Source of the DNA: Cheilinus undulatus
Taxonomy: Eukaryota; Chordata; Actinopteri; Labriformes; Labridae
Length of the DNA: 64,000 nucleotides
NCBI RefSeq assembly: GCF_018320785.1
Contig: NC_054886.1
Location: 35,276,110-35,340,109, forward strand
Direction of reading: 5' to 3'
The position numbers and the translations under genes were made by a program. Below the pieces are notes generated by a model that was given only the letters and a program-made list of their open reading frames with translations, was not told where the DNA came from and did no database searches. The stretch's first letter is position 1. Every line of letters starts with the position of its first letter. Shown here in pieces: positions 22,946 to 36,299 of the stretch.

Positions 22946-25551
22946 GGCTTGTTTTAGCTGTAAATATAGGCTTGTTTTAACTGTAAATATAGGCTTGTTT
23001 TAGCTGTAAATATAGGCTTGTTTTGGCTGTAAATATAGACTTGTTTTGGCTGTAAATATAGGCTTGTTTTGGCTGTAAATATAGGCTTGTTTTGGCTGTA
23101 AATATAGACTTGTTTTGGCTGTAAATATAGGCTTGTTTTAGCTGTAAATATAGGCTTGTTTTGGCTGTAAATATAGACTTGTTTTGGCTGTAAATATAGA
23201 CTTGTTTTAGCTGTAAATATAGACTTGTTTTAGCTGTAAATATAGACTTGTTTTAGCTGTAAATATAGACTTGTTTTAGCTGTAAATATAGACTTGTTTT
23301 AGCTGTAAATATAGACTTGTTTTAGCTGTAAATATAGGCTTGTTTTGGCTGTAAATATAGACTTGTTTTGGCTGTAAATATAGGCTTGTTTTGGCTGTAA
23401 ATATAGGCTTGTTTTAGCTGTAAATATAGACTTGTTTTGGCTGTAAATATAGACTTGTTTTGGCTGTAAATATAGACTTGTTTTAGCTGTAAATATAGGC
23501 TTGTTTTGGCTGTAAATATAGGCTTGTTTTGACTGTAAATATAGACTTGTTTTGACTGTAAATATAGACTTGTTTTGACTGTAAATATAGGCTTGTTTTG
23601 ACTGTAAATATAGACTTGTTTTGACTGTAAATATAGACTTGTTTTGACTGTAAATATAGACTTGTTTTGACTGTAAATATAGACTTGTTTTGACTGTAAA
23701 TATAGGCTTGTTTTGACTGTAAATATAGACTTGTTTTGACTGTAAATATAGACTTGTTTTGACTGTAAATATAGGCTTGTTTTGACTGTAAATATAGACT
23801 TGTTTTGACTGTAAATATAGACTTGTTTTGACTGTAAATATAGACTTGTTTTGACTGTAAATATAGACTTGTTTTGACTGTAAATATAGACTTGTTTTGA
23901 CTGTAAATATAGGCTTGTTTTGACTGTAAATATAGACTTGTTTTGACTGTAAATATAGACTTGTTTTGACTGTAAATATAGACTTGTTTTGACTGTAAAT
24001 ATAGACTTGTTTTAACTGTAAATATAGACTTGTTTTGACTGTAAATATAGACTTGTTTTGACTGTAAATATAGACTTGTTTTAACTGTAAATATAGGCTT
24101 GTTTTGACTGTAAATATAGACTTGTTTTAACTGTAAATATAGACTTGTTTTGACTGTAAATATAGACTTGTTTTGACTGTAAATATAGACTTGTTTTAAC
24201 TGTAAATATAGGCTTGTTTTGACTGTAAATATAGGCTTGTTTTGACTGTAAATATAGACTTGTTTTGACTGTAAATATAGGCTTGTTTTGACTGTAAATA
24301 TAGGCTTGTTTTAACTGTAAATATAGACTTGTTTTAACTGTAAATATAGACTTGTTTTGACTGTAAATATAGACTTGTTTTGACTGTAAATATAGGCTTG
24401 TTTTGACTGTAAATATAGACTTGTTTTGACTGTAAATATAGACTTGTTTTAACTGTAAATATAGGCTTGTTTTGACTGTAAATATAGACTTGTTTTGACT
24501 GTAAATATAGGCTTGTTTTGACTGTAAATATAGACTTGTTTTGACTGTAAATATAGGCTTGTTTTGACTGTAAATATAGGCTTGTTTTGACTGTAAATAT
24601 AGGCTTGTTTTGACTGTAAATATAGGCTTGTTTTGACCGTAAATATAGACTTGTTTTGACCGTAAATATAGGCTTGTTTTGACCGTAAATATAGGCTTGT
24701 TTTGACTGTAAATATAGGCTTGTTTTGACTGTAAATATAGACTTGTTTTGACTGTAAATATAGGCTTGTTTTGACTGTAAATATAGACTTGTTTTGACTG
24801 TAAATATAGACTTGTTTTGACTGTAAATATAGACTTGTTTTGACTGTAAATATAGACTTGTTTTGACTGTAAATATAGACTTGTTTTGACTGTAAATATA
24901 GACTTGTTTTGACTGTAAATATAGGCTTGTTTTGACTGTAAATATAGACTTGTTTTGACTGTAAATATAGGCTTGTTTTGACTGTAAATATAGACTTGTT
25001 TTGACTGTAAATATAGGCTTGTTTTGACTGTAAATATAGGCTTGTTTTGACTGTAAATATAGGCTTGTTTTGACTGTAAATATAGACTTGTTTTGACTGT
25101 AAATATAGACTTGTTTTGACTGTAAATATAGGCTTGTTTTGACTGTAAATATAGACTTGTTTTAACTGTAAATATAGGCTTGTTTTGACTGTAAATATAG
25201 GCTTGTTTTGACTGTAAATATAGGCTTGTTTTGACTGTAAATATAGACTTGTTTTGACTGTAAATATAGGCTTGTTTTGACTGTAAATATAGACTTGTTT
25301 TGACTGTAAATATAGGCTTGTTTTGACTGTAAATATAGACTTGTTTTGACTGTAAATATAGACTTGTTTTGACTGTAAATATAGACTTGTTTTGACTGTA
25401 AATATAGGCTTGTTTTGACTGTAAATATAGGCTTGTTTTGACTGTAAATATAGACTTGTTTTGACTGTAAATATAGACTTGTTTTGACTGTAAATATAGG
25501 CTTGTTTTGACTGTAAATATAGACTTGTTTTAGCTGTAGATATAGACTTGT
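22946..25551 (+). repeat. 23-bp satellite array S1, about 113 copies
   Basis: A near-perfect head-to-tail array with core TGTAAATATAG and CTTGTTTT. Units differ mainly at two places: GGCTT versus GACTT, and TTTTAGCTG / TTTTGGCTG / TTTTGACTG / TTTTAACTG / TTTTGACCG. AGCTG and GGCTG units fill the left 570 bases; GACTG units dominate the rest. It ends with two degenerate units next to a Tc1 scrap. The 138-codon minus frame at 25,162-25,578 is a by-product (23 is prime to 3, so the array translates with a 23-residue period). Confidence 0.95.
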
Positions 25552-25574
25552 TTGTTTTAAATTAAGGCTTGTTT

Positions 25575-25900
25575 TCACTGGTCATGATGTCTGGGGCAGC
25601 CTACTGTTCCAGGGGGAAACTTAGTCAAAGTGGAAGGCTTCATGAGCAGGATCTCGAGATTCTCAAAGAAAACCTCAAGCCATCAGCTGAGAGTCTGGAC
25701 CTGGGGGAGTGTTGGTATTATCAACAGGACAACCACCCAAAACAAAAGACTAAATTGGTGAGGAATCCTTTCAAGACAATGATGTGAAAGTTTTGGCATG
25801 GCCTTGTCAAAGTCCTGATCTCAACCCCATTGAGAACTTAAGAAAAAGGTAGCAGCGATGAAGAATTAACTTCAAGGTTCTTGAAGCTTTATTTTAAAGT
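25575..25900 (+). pseudogene. Tc1-like transposase C-terminal fragment
   Basis: The reading WYYQQDNHPKQKTKLVRNPF, then a frame change and a decayed SPDLNPIEN-type block near 25,815, is the catalytic C-terminal region of a Tc1-like transposase. It sits directly at the edge of the 23-bp array. Confidence 0.75.
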
Positions 25901-25994
25901 GTTATTTTTGATCCCACCTCCTCTCTGAGATAAAACCTACTGTTCCTTTCTTTCTGAATGGACCTGCCACTATGGCACCTTTCTAGAAGTTTCT

Positions 25995-28515
<2,521 letters not shown>

Positions 28516-28629
28516 TCTTTATTATCAGGGAGATTTTTATAAATAGGACCTGTTCTGAGCAGATCAGCGTCTGCTAACAGTTACCAAATGTTAGAGTGGT
28601 TTAAAGAGAGACCGACAGCCATGGTCACA

Positions 28630-29500
28630 TAAAATCCACTTTTTTAACCCATTTTCCACTTTCTTTGTTGTCTTTCTCTAATGTTTGCTTCTCCTTTCTG
28701 CCATCATAAACTGGGTTTAGTCAGTTTTTACCACTTTTTAGCCCATTTTTTTTTTTCACTTTTCACCCATTTTTGCCAATTTTCGCCCCTTGTAAACATA
28801 TTTCTTCACCCCCATCCCATGTTCCCCTCTTTTCCACTTAATTTTGTCTTCATACCTACTTTAGCAACCTTATGCAATTTTTTTCAAGTTTTTGCAACTT
28901 TATCCTGCTTTTCACCAATTTCTGTTGTTTTTTTTTTTACTGCTTTTGCTCCTTTTCTGCTCACTCCTTCATGATCTATTTGCCAACTATTTGTAAATTT
29001 CTGCCTCTCTTTATCCAGTCTGCACATTTTTGACCCACTTTTGCATTGTTTTTTTTTTTTTTTTTTTTTGCAAATTTTTGCCGTTTATGCCCTTTTTTGC
29101 CTTGTTTTTGCTTTTAACATGATCAATTTGCAACTTTTTGGGAACTTCAGCTGCCATTTGCTGTTTTTATACATTTTTTTCCCCAATTTTTCATCCATTC
29201 TTGCCAGTATTTGTCAACTTTTTAGCCACTTATATCCTATTTTGCCCTTTTCACACTGTCACTTTTATTTACCTTCTTTTGCCCCTTTGCCCTTTTCTCT
29301 ATCACCTTTTTCTCTATTTTTTTCCATTTTGCCACTTTTCACCCATTTCTGCATCCCCCCACTTCTTTTTTCCCCCATTTATGCCATTTTCTTTGACTAT
29401 TTTAACCAATTCTTGCCCATTTCCACCCAGTTTTTGTCGCCTTTCATGGTTAGTTGCCATATTTCCAAGAAAAGTTGTCAGTTTCTTCTAATTTTAATTG
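28630..29500 (+). repeat. TTTTTGCC-family T-rich repeat
   Basis: Long pyrimidine-rich run of CCCATTTTTGCC / CACTTTT words with a T23-like homopolymer at about 29,049. It lies between the zinc-finger 3' end and the duplicated 30.2-kb block, and is absent at the equivalent place near 53,787. Confidence 0.7.
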
Positions 29501-30176
29501 AAAATGTTAAGTTTATTGTGTAGCCTTTTACAGAAAGATTTACTGAACATTTGGGAAATATCTGAGGACATTTCAGGGTATTTTAAAGAGATCTTTGTCA
29601 TTTTACAGGGACCTAACGCTGAAATGTTTAAAATTGTTGGTTCTTTTATTTGATTTTTTTTTAAGTTTTGGGAATTTGATTGGAAATTTTGGTAGGGAGT
29701 TTACTTTAAAAAATTACCTGAATATTCACGGACTTTTGGGGACTTTGTTTTGGTTTTGTATTTTTAGGAAATTGTCGATGGAATTTATTTATTTATTTAT
29801 TTATTTTGGTGAAACTTTAAATGCTCTGAAATTAGATTTTTTTTTTTTGTCATGGATTTTTTTAATAGAAAATTTGATGTTTATCTTTAGACTTTTTCCA
29901 GAAAAGTTTACTGAAAATCTTGGGGAATATTTGAGGATATTCTGGGATACATTTGGAGGGATTTTTTTGAATTCACAGAAATTTCTGATAATGTTTTAAT
30001 GATCTTTGAAAATTTTGGACAATGTTTTCCAGAACCTCCAGAACCTTTAGTGTAAATTTGACTTCCTTCCAGGCCTTATTGACTGAACAGTCCCCCTACC
30101 AACTGGCCCTACACACTGGAAATGTTCATAAAACACATGAGAGTAGAAGTGTGTGTTGTAGAGTCAAATTAGCCTG
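29500..30176. repeat. AT-rich sequence with a degenerate direct repeat
   Basis: The stretches at about 29,530-29,640 and 29,897-30,015 resemble each other (AGTTTACTGAA-like, GGGGAATATTTGAGGATATT-like words), suggesting old internal duplication. A short (TTTA)n lies at 29,788-29,806. No credible gene. Confidence 0.4.
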
Positions 30177-31390
30177 CTGTCCCCATATGCAGACATCATA
30201 TTCTGGTCCAAATGACTTCCTGTTCAAAGACAGGGCTTAGGTTTTTACCTATCAGGTCCTACTGATCCTAAAGAAGTGAGAAAAATTTCAAATGCCTTCC
30301 AAAGAAAAGCTAGGGTCTCAGGAGCTAACGCCCCCCTCATCATGTTGTAGGCCGATCATGGCACATGGACGTTGAGCCAATCTGCAGATATTTGGGGAAA
30401 AAATAAATCACTTCAACTTTTAGAGAGCCTCTGATTGGTTTTTCTCCATCTGAGAGTTTGAAGCACAGGATGATTGTATGGAAAATGAGTGGATATAACG
30501 TGTGAAAGGGCTTATTTGATATTAAAAGCAGTCATAATAAGAATGTGTAAATAAAAGCAAGAAGAAAAGAAAAGAAAGCCTTGAATGAATCAGGAATGGT
30601 TTATTTTTGATGCTTTTATTTGAGAGAAAGTAAGAAGAGTAGCTAGTTTTCCAGAGTTCTCCTTCCCCACCTTCCAGTGTTGCTGTCTTTATTCTTTCAT
30701 CTACATTTAGCTGCGTTTATTAAAGAACCAAATCAATGACATGCACTGTACATAAAGGTTAGCTAAAGCAGGTGGGAATGAGCGCGGCCATGAGAGAGCC
30801 AGGAGACCGGGGCTGGACAAAAGCTCAACTCCACGTATTCCAGACTCAGTCTTCTTCTATCCTCAGTCTTCTTTGTCATTATTTTTAGAAGGAGCATTTC
30901 TTCAGCTTGCAGTACTCCCAGTAGACTTCAGGGTCTGTAGTCAAACCCCAGGGGGCCAGTTCACCATCAGGGTTCCTGCACAGATTCTCCCTGAGGTCCC
31001 TGAAAAGAGACCACAGCAGGAGTTTTAGGACAGCAGGTAGGAAAGCAGTGAAAAATCAAAAGTGCAGGCTTTTTGACTTTGAAAGCTGAGAATTCGATAT
31101 TTGTACATTCATGATGTAACTCTACTTTTCTCATAGGTGAGAGAATCAGCAATGAAACTCACTGACAGTTTATGACTGTAGGGTTTGCCTTTAAATACAA
31201 GATCTGACTGAGCCAAACTGTGTTAGAATATGTGAAGAAGAATTGACCTTTACTAGATGATTGAGGCCGCAAAAATGGGTTAAAGTGGAATAAAGCAGCC
31301 AGAATAGATGATTGAGGCCAACAAGAATGGGTTAAAGTGAAATAAAGCAGCCAGAATAGATGATTGAGGATTAATGTCAACACATTAAGT
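30177..31390. repeat. Segmental duplication block, left copy
   Basis: It matches 53,792-55,000 in direct orientation, starting TGTCCCCATATGCAGACATC and running through the kringle terminal exon and its intron. Together with the zinc-finger 3' ends before each copy, this is one duplicated block from which the 28.0-30.2 kb part is missing or never present on the right. Confidence 0.85.
30885..30999 (-). pseudogene. Isolated kringle terminal exon (second half of kringle F)
   Basis: AG acceptor then [29 protein letters not shown] and KLKKCSF, then a TAA. It is the paralogue of the last exon of the kringle gene at 54,497-54,617. The invariant Cys after Trp is Gly here (W-G-L), which would break a kringle disulphide. 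The upstream exons are absent, so it cannot work as a gene. The stop falls two codons earlier than in the right-hand copy. Confidence 0.85.
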
Positions 31391-32046
31391 TGTGATTAAG
31401 TTACCTCAACTTAAATTTCTGATTCAGTACAAACTCACATTTTTAACGACACCTAAATCAATCCTAAATCAACATATTTGCTTTAGTCACAAGCCAAAAC
31501 ATTACTCAGTATAGGTCAATGTAATACATGATTTGATTTTTTAACAACTTAAATTTTTACCATAAACAAAAGCTGAATTTGCTATAAATTAAAAGTAGAA
31601 TTTTCATTTTAGCTGATACCAGAAACATTTTGACAGTCAAAGCTTAGTTAACTGATAATCAATGAAGACAGAACATTTCTATTCAACAGACCGTGTTTAT
31701 TGTGATATATTATAAAAATATGCCTCACCTAGGAGAGGGCCAAAATACCTGGGACAGGTGCAGAAGTCTCACTGAGTTACAGGAATCCACTGATTGCAGT
31801 GACTGACTAAAACGGGGACGTGGTTAGTCTGGTTTTGGGGGGCTGAAGCCCCCCTAAAATGTTCCTCAGCCCCCCTAACAGTAATTCCAGTTAAAACAGT
31901 GATGAAATGAATGAAGGAATGCACCACAGCGTTACGTTCCTCTCTGCTTATAGAGCAGAGATAGTCAGCCCATGGCTCTCCAGTCACCTGTGGCTCTTTA
32001 GTGCCAAGTCTACATGAAAACTGGGATTTCCTTTTAATCCCTGTTT
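31390..32046. other. Intergenic, nothing firm
   Basis: Around 31,830-31,880 CAGCCCCCCTAA and GGGGGGCTGAAGCCCCCCTA form short G/C-rich inverted words that may be an element end. Otherwise not recognised. Confidence 0.3.
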
Positions 32047-32310
32047 TATTACCTCCGCCAAGGAGGTTATGTGATCAGGTGGGTTTGTTTGTTTGTTTGT
32101 TTGTTTGTTTGTTTGTTTGTTAGCAGCATAACTCAAAAAGTTATGGACGGATTTGATTAAATTTTCAGGAAATGTCAGAAATGGCATAAGGAAGAACTGA
32201 TTAGATTTTGGGACTGATCCAGATCACTGTCTGGATTCAGGAATTTTCTTAAGGTTTCTGTACTACTGGGAGATAGGGCTAATGGTGGAGGTCTGTGCTG
32301 TTACCACTTT
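32047..32310 (+). repeat. Dispersed teleost repeat starting ACCTCCGCCAAGGAGG
   Basis: It opens with ATTACCTCCGCCAAGGAGGT, has a (GTTT)n run at 32,083-32,119, and continues AACTCAAAAAGTTATGGACG to GGAGATAGGGCTAATGG. A second copy of only its right end lies at 34,940-34,992. I recall this family as widespread in fish genomes but cannot name it. Confidence 0.6.
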
Positions 32311-32752
32311 ACACCAGGAGATGGCAGACATGAGCAACTTCAATCCCAGCAGCATTTTGGGTGTGTTTCTATTCAAAGTTTGAATGTGAATTTGAATTTT
32401 GTTCTCATTCTGTTTTTGTAAGGACAGATCCTGATGAACAGCTGACCAAAGGTCAATGATGCACTGATCTCTGTGTGGACAGAAGCTGAAGCTTCAACAG
32501 GAGCTGACCTCACTGTTCACTCAGACTTTTTAATCTCCTGCCTTGAACTTTTTTTTAATCATGACTCTTTTTCCTTGTTTAATATCACGTCCCACCTTGT
32601 TAAGGACTCAGTAACAAATTTAACACTTGACTATGCAAGGATACTATCATCATTATTTAAGCTTCTGCTTTATTGTGTAAGAGCTAAAAACTTCATGTGT
32701 ACCTGTTTCTGATAAAATAAACATTTGAACTGATTGTGAAAGCATCTATCTA

Positions 32753-34388
32753 AAAATCTTTGGGGGGTTCTAGAGATGTCAGTCTCTGTGGTCAAGTGAA
32801 AGAGAGGTCTGTCTGGGAGTCTGAAGGTAGCAGGTTCAAATCTTAATACGGCTTTGTCAATTTTCAAGCTTTGACTCTAAATAAAGAAGAAAGACCCCTG
32901 GAACACCAAAGCCAGTGTCTGTTTCTGTAGTCTAGTGAGATAAAGGATTGCTTGGGAGTCTGAAGGTTGCTGGTTCAAGTCTTACCATGGTTTGGTCAGT
33001 TTTCAAGACTTGAGTCTAAAGGGAGAATGTAAAAACCTTTGGAGGACTTCAGCAAGTGTCTTTCTCTGTGGCCTTGGGAGAGAGTGGGCTGCTTGGTAAC
33101 CAGGAGGTTGCTGGTTTGAGTCTTCACATGGCTAGGTAAGAAGGGGAAAACCTCTGGGAGTCTAGGGGTGGAGGTTGTGACTTTTAAAGTCCAACATCCC
33201 AAATGAAGAGGATAAAAGCACCAGGAGAAGATCTCCTACTGTGAAAGGTACCGGTGGCGCAGTGGGTTTAGCACGCTCTCAAGCACCCAAGCGGGCATGA
33301 GCACCTGTGGCGGGAGAGGCTGGGGTTTGGAACTCAGTGTGGCCGGTACCTGGATTGAGCAGTGCCCTGTGGGATGGGGCCGGGGGGGGCTGTTTCCCCC
33401 CTGGCGTTCTGTGACATGAATTAGCAGGGGTTATGAAATTTTTTTTAAAAAGGTGTTAAGTTATTGATAGTCATCACCTATTATAGTTGTCTTCATTGTT
33501 GCCAACAACTTCAGTTGCCTTGGAATATAATAGTTGTTGCCTACTATAGTGGTCACCGACCACTATAGTAGGCAACAACTATCTTAGACGACTATAGAAG
33601 GTGACCAAAGTTGGGAACAACAATAATAGGCAACTAAAGTTGATACCGACTATCGATAACTTAACAAGTTTTTAAAAAAAATTTCATAACCCCTGCTGAT
33701 TCGTGTCACAGAACGCCAGGGGGGAAACGGCCCCCCCTGGCCCCATCCCACAGGGCACTGCTCGATCCAGGTACCGGCCACACTGAGTTCCAAACCCCAG
33801 CCTCTCCCACCACAGGTGCTCGTGCCCGCTTGGGTGCTTGAGAGCGTGCTAAACCCACTGCGCCACCGGTACCTTTCACAGTAGGAGATCTTCTCCTGGT
33901 GCTTTTATCCTCTTCATTTGGGATGTCGGACTTTAAAAGTCACAACCTCCACCCCTAGACTCCCAGAGGTTTTCCCCTTCTCACTTTGAACTCAAGTTCT
34001 AACCAAGCCATGGAAAGACTTGAACCAGCAACCCTCCTGATTACCAAGCAGCCCACTCTCTCCCAAGGCCACAGAGAAAGACACTTGCTGAAGTCCTCCA
34101 AAGGTTTTTACATTCTCCCTTTAGACTCAAGTCTTGAAAACTGACCAAACCATGGTAAGACTTGAACCAGCAACCTTCAGACTCCCAAGCGATCCTTTAT
34201 CTCACTAGACTACAGAAACAGACACTGGCTTTGGTCTTCCAGGGGTCTTTCTTCTTTATTTAGAGTCAAAGCTTGAAAATTGACAAAGCCGTATTAAGAT
34301 TTGAACCTGCTACCTTCAGACTCCCAGCCAGACCTCTCTTCCACTTGACCACAGAGACTGACATCTCTAGAAGCCTCCAAAGATTCTC
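32753..34388. repeat. 1.6-kb palindrome of tRNA-like modules
   Basis: Two arms of about 800 bases, inverted and very similar, meet at about 33,556, where the centre reads ACTATAGTGGTC / GACCACTATAGT with three bases between. Each arm carries three modules of about 140 bases. Each module has an A-box-like word (TGTGGTCAAGTG, TGTAGTCTAGTG, TGTGGCCTTGGG), then about 35 bases later a B-box-like word (GGTTCAAATC, GGTTCAAGTC, GGTTTGAGTC). A fourth, more GC-rich head near the centre reads GGTGGCGCAGTGGGTTTAGC. The modules point inward on both arms (plus at left, minus at right). No ORF is credible. Confidence 0.8.
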
Positions 34389-34389
34389 C

Positions 34390-34930
34390 TTTCTTTCTTT
34401 GGACTCAAATCTTGAACACTGACAAAGTGTTAACATTTGAACCTGGACCCTGGGCTACAGATGAACGTCTGAGGTTTTCATTACCTCCTTTGGACAATGG
34501 ACTTCAAAATCAACCAGCCCCACCTGGATTAGGTTTGAACCAGGAACCTTTGGACTGCCAGTCAGTCTTCGATCACCTTCAGCCACAGGATCAGAGACTC
34601 GCTGAAGTTTCTCCAAAGCTTTCAGTGTTTCATTTGGATGTTGGACTTTCAAACTCAGCAGTAGTGAATATGAATCAGTCACACAACCTGCAGACGGCCA
34701 GGTAATGAGCCAGATGGTAGATAGGGTTTCCAAGAACATTTTCACCTTCCTTTGGTCTCGGTCTCTCCCTAAGGATCAAACACAGGACCTCTGATATCTC
34801 AGGCAGTCCTTTATGCCTCTGGGCTATTGAGACTGACAGTTTGACATTTTCCTGGCAATTTAAGGAAAGATGCATCCATAATGACCCAATGCACACTGCC
34901 AAAACAACAAAGGAGTTCATCTGGGGCAAG
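34390..34930 (-). repeat. Further tRNA-like modules outside the palindrome
   Basis: On the minus strand, B-box-like words (GGTTCAAACC near 34,535; TGTTTGATCC near 34,778) each lie about 35-45 bases after an A-box-like word near a GTCTCT start. This continues the module array beyond the right arm; no counterparts are seen left of 32,750. Confidence 0.5.
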
Positions 34931-34939
34931 AAGTGGAGA

Positions 34940-34992
34940 TTTGGGAGATAGGGCTAATGGCGGAGGTCTGCGCTCTCCGAGTGCTTATCTAG
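34940..34992 (+). repeat. Right end of the ACCTCCGCC dispersed repeat
   Basis: GGGAGATAGGGCTAATGGCG followed by GAGGTCTGCGCTCTCCGAGT matches the end of the element at 32,268-32,300 and is better preserved here. Confidence 0.6.
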
Positions 34993-35458
34993 TTATTATC
35001 ATGTGCTGTCTGCTGTCAAACTGAAGCTTCTTCTGGTTTGAACAAGTTTCTTTAGTCACTTCCTGTCCATGCTCTCCCACACTCATATTTCATGATGATC
35101 ATTGATACGCGTCGTCAGTGACCCTCACACACATGGATCACATGTTGAGATAACGTCATATCTAGTGAAACTTGTCCAAACGTGGCTGTTTGACTTGATC
35201 TTTAATGTACTGCTGATAATAAAAACTGTCTAAAGAGCAGAAACAGGAAACCAAAGCTACAGTACATTTTTATTTATTATTACTTTTGTCAGTTTACAGT
35301 TATTTCAGTGACCATTGTGGGTTTTTCTTGCTTTAACAGAAGCGTCCCAAATATTTTGTCCACATGTGCAGTTAAAGTTAACTCTAACCAATGGTTGCTG
35401 AGAGGATGGAGAACCAAACGACACACATAAAGTAAGGAACATTAGAAAATGAATCATT

Positions 35459-35512
35459 ACAAATTAATAATTCTTCTTCTTATTATTATTATTATTACTA
35501 ATAATAATTATA
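35459..35512. repeat. (ATT)n microsatellite
   Basis: TTCTTCTTCTTATTATTATTATTATTACTAATAATAAT run. Confidence 0.85.
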
Positions 35513-35624
35513 AAACTGTTAAACAGGTTTTCAAGTCAAGAAAAAGTCATTACAGCAGTCCTCCAAGAATGACATTAAGTTCTAAACACAGTCATTGACA
35601 ACAATAGGCTGAGATTCTCTGTTC

Positions 35625-35795
35625 TCCGACGCTCCTGAACTCACCACACAAACGGCGGGAAGCGCGCGCTGCTCGTCTCCCTCTGCTTTCAGCGGGAGAG
35701 TTGTCTGTTGGTGAAATGAAGGATAAATGACATTAAAGCTCAACATTTTCTAACTATCCAGCGAGATACGGACAGGAGAGACGTGTGGGTGAGTC
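35625..35795 (+). promoter_or_regulatory. CpG-rich promoter-like region with possible first exon
   Basis: GGCGGGAAGCGCGCGCTGCT at about 35,653 is a local CpG peak. About 120 bases later GACGTGTGGGTGAGTCTGG offers a strong splice donor (GTGAGT at about 35,790). No downstream exon on the plus strand could be joined, so it may be an orphan promoter left by the rearrangements. Confidence 0.35.
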
Positions 35796-36061
35796 TGGAT
35801 TTCAGTCAAATTCATATGAATTGGCGTTTTTGGACAAAAATGGACTGGTTTAAGTTGAGTTAGCTAGCAGGATGAGACAGAGCTAACGTTGGTGTCACTA
35901 CCCGATCCGTCCCGGAAACCTGATTTGTTCTGCACATGTGCAAACATGCGTCTACATCTGCTCAGCAGCCTATCCAAGCATTTTATGGCAGTTACTGAGG
36001 GAGCAGTGTTGTAGTGTTACACACAACGGCTCAACTAACCCTCGACTGTCATTAAACTGAA

Positions 36062-36065
36062 TGAT

Positions 36066-36110
<45 letters not shown>
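36062..36110. repeat. (CA)n microsatellite
   Basis: About 23 CA dinucleotides. Confidence 0.95.
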
Positions 36111-36113
<3 letters not shown>

Positions 36114-36262
36114 GAGTTTTCATGACTGCATTTTTATTGAAAGTTCAGTTTCAGCTTTGGCCGTTTTGTGTATCAGTGTATTAAACTTTAAATTAAGTTT
36201 GTTAAAAAGATCGATTTTGTTGAAATTGAATATAGAACGATTCGGGCCGCAGCAACACTGCT

Positions 36263-36298
36263 CTTCTTCTTCTTCTTCTTCTTCTTCTTCTTCTTCTT
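36263..36298. repeat. (TTC)n microsatellite, possible LINE tail
   Basis: Twelve TTC triplets; GAA on the minus strand directly after the 3' end of the minus-strand LINE, so it may be that element's tail. Confidence 0.85.
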
Positions 36299-36299
36299 T

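Noticed and set aside
22946-25551. CRISPR-like array of short regular repeats
   Set aside because: Units are head-to-tail with no unique spacers, and the context is eukaryotic.
25162-25578. 138-codon open frame on the minus strand
   Set aside because: It lies wholly in the 23-bp satellite; its repeats are a translation by-product.
28681-29999. Phenylalanine-rich, membrane-like open frames (also at 14.8-15.4 and 36.9-37.7 kb)
   Set aside because: They arise from T-rich TTTTTGCC repeats, have no splice or start context, and recur in several frames of the same repeat family.
32753-34930. Functional tRNA genes
   Set aside because: Box-like words are present, but acceptor and T-stem pairing is poor and modules repeat in tandem, so they are tRNA-derived repeats.
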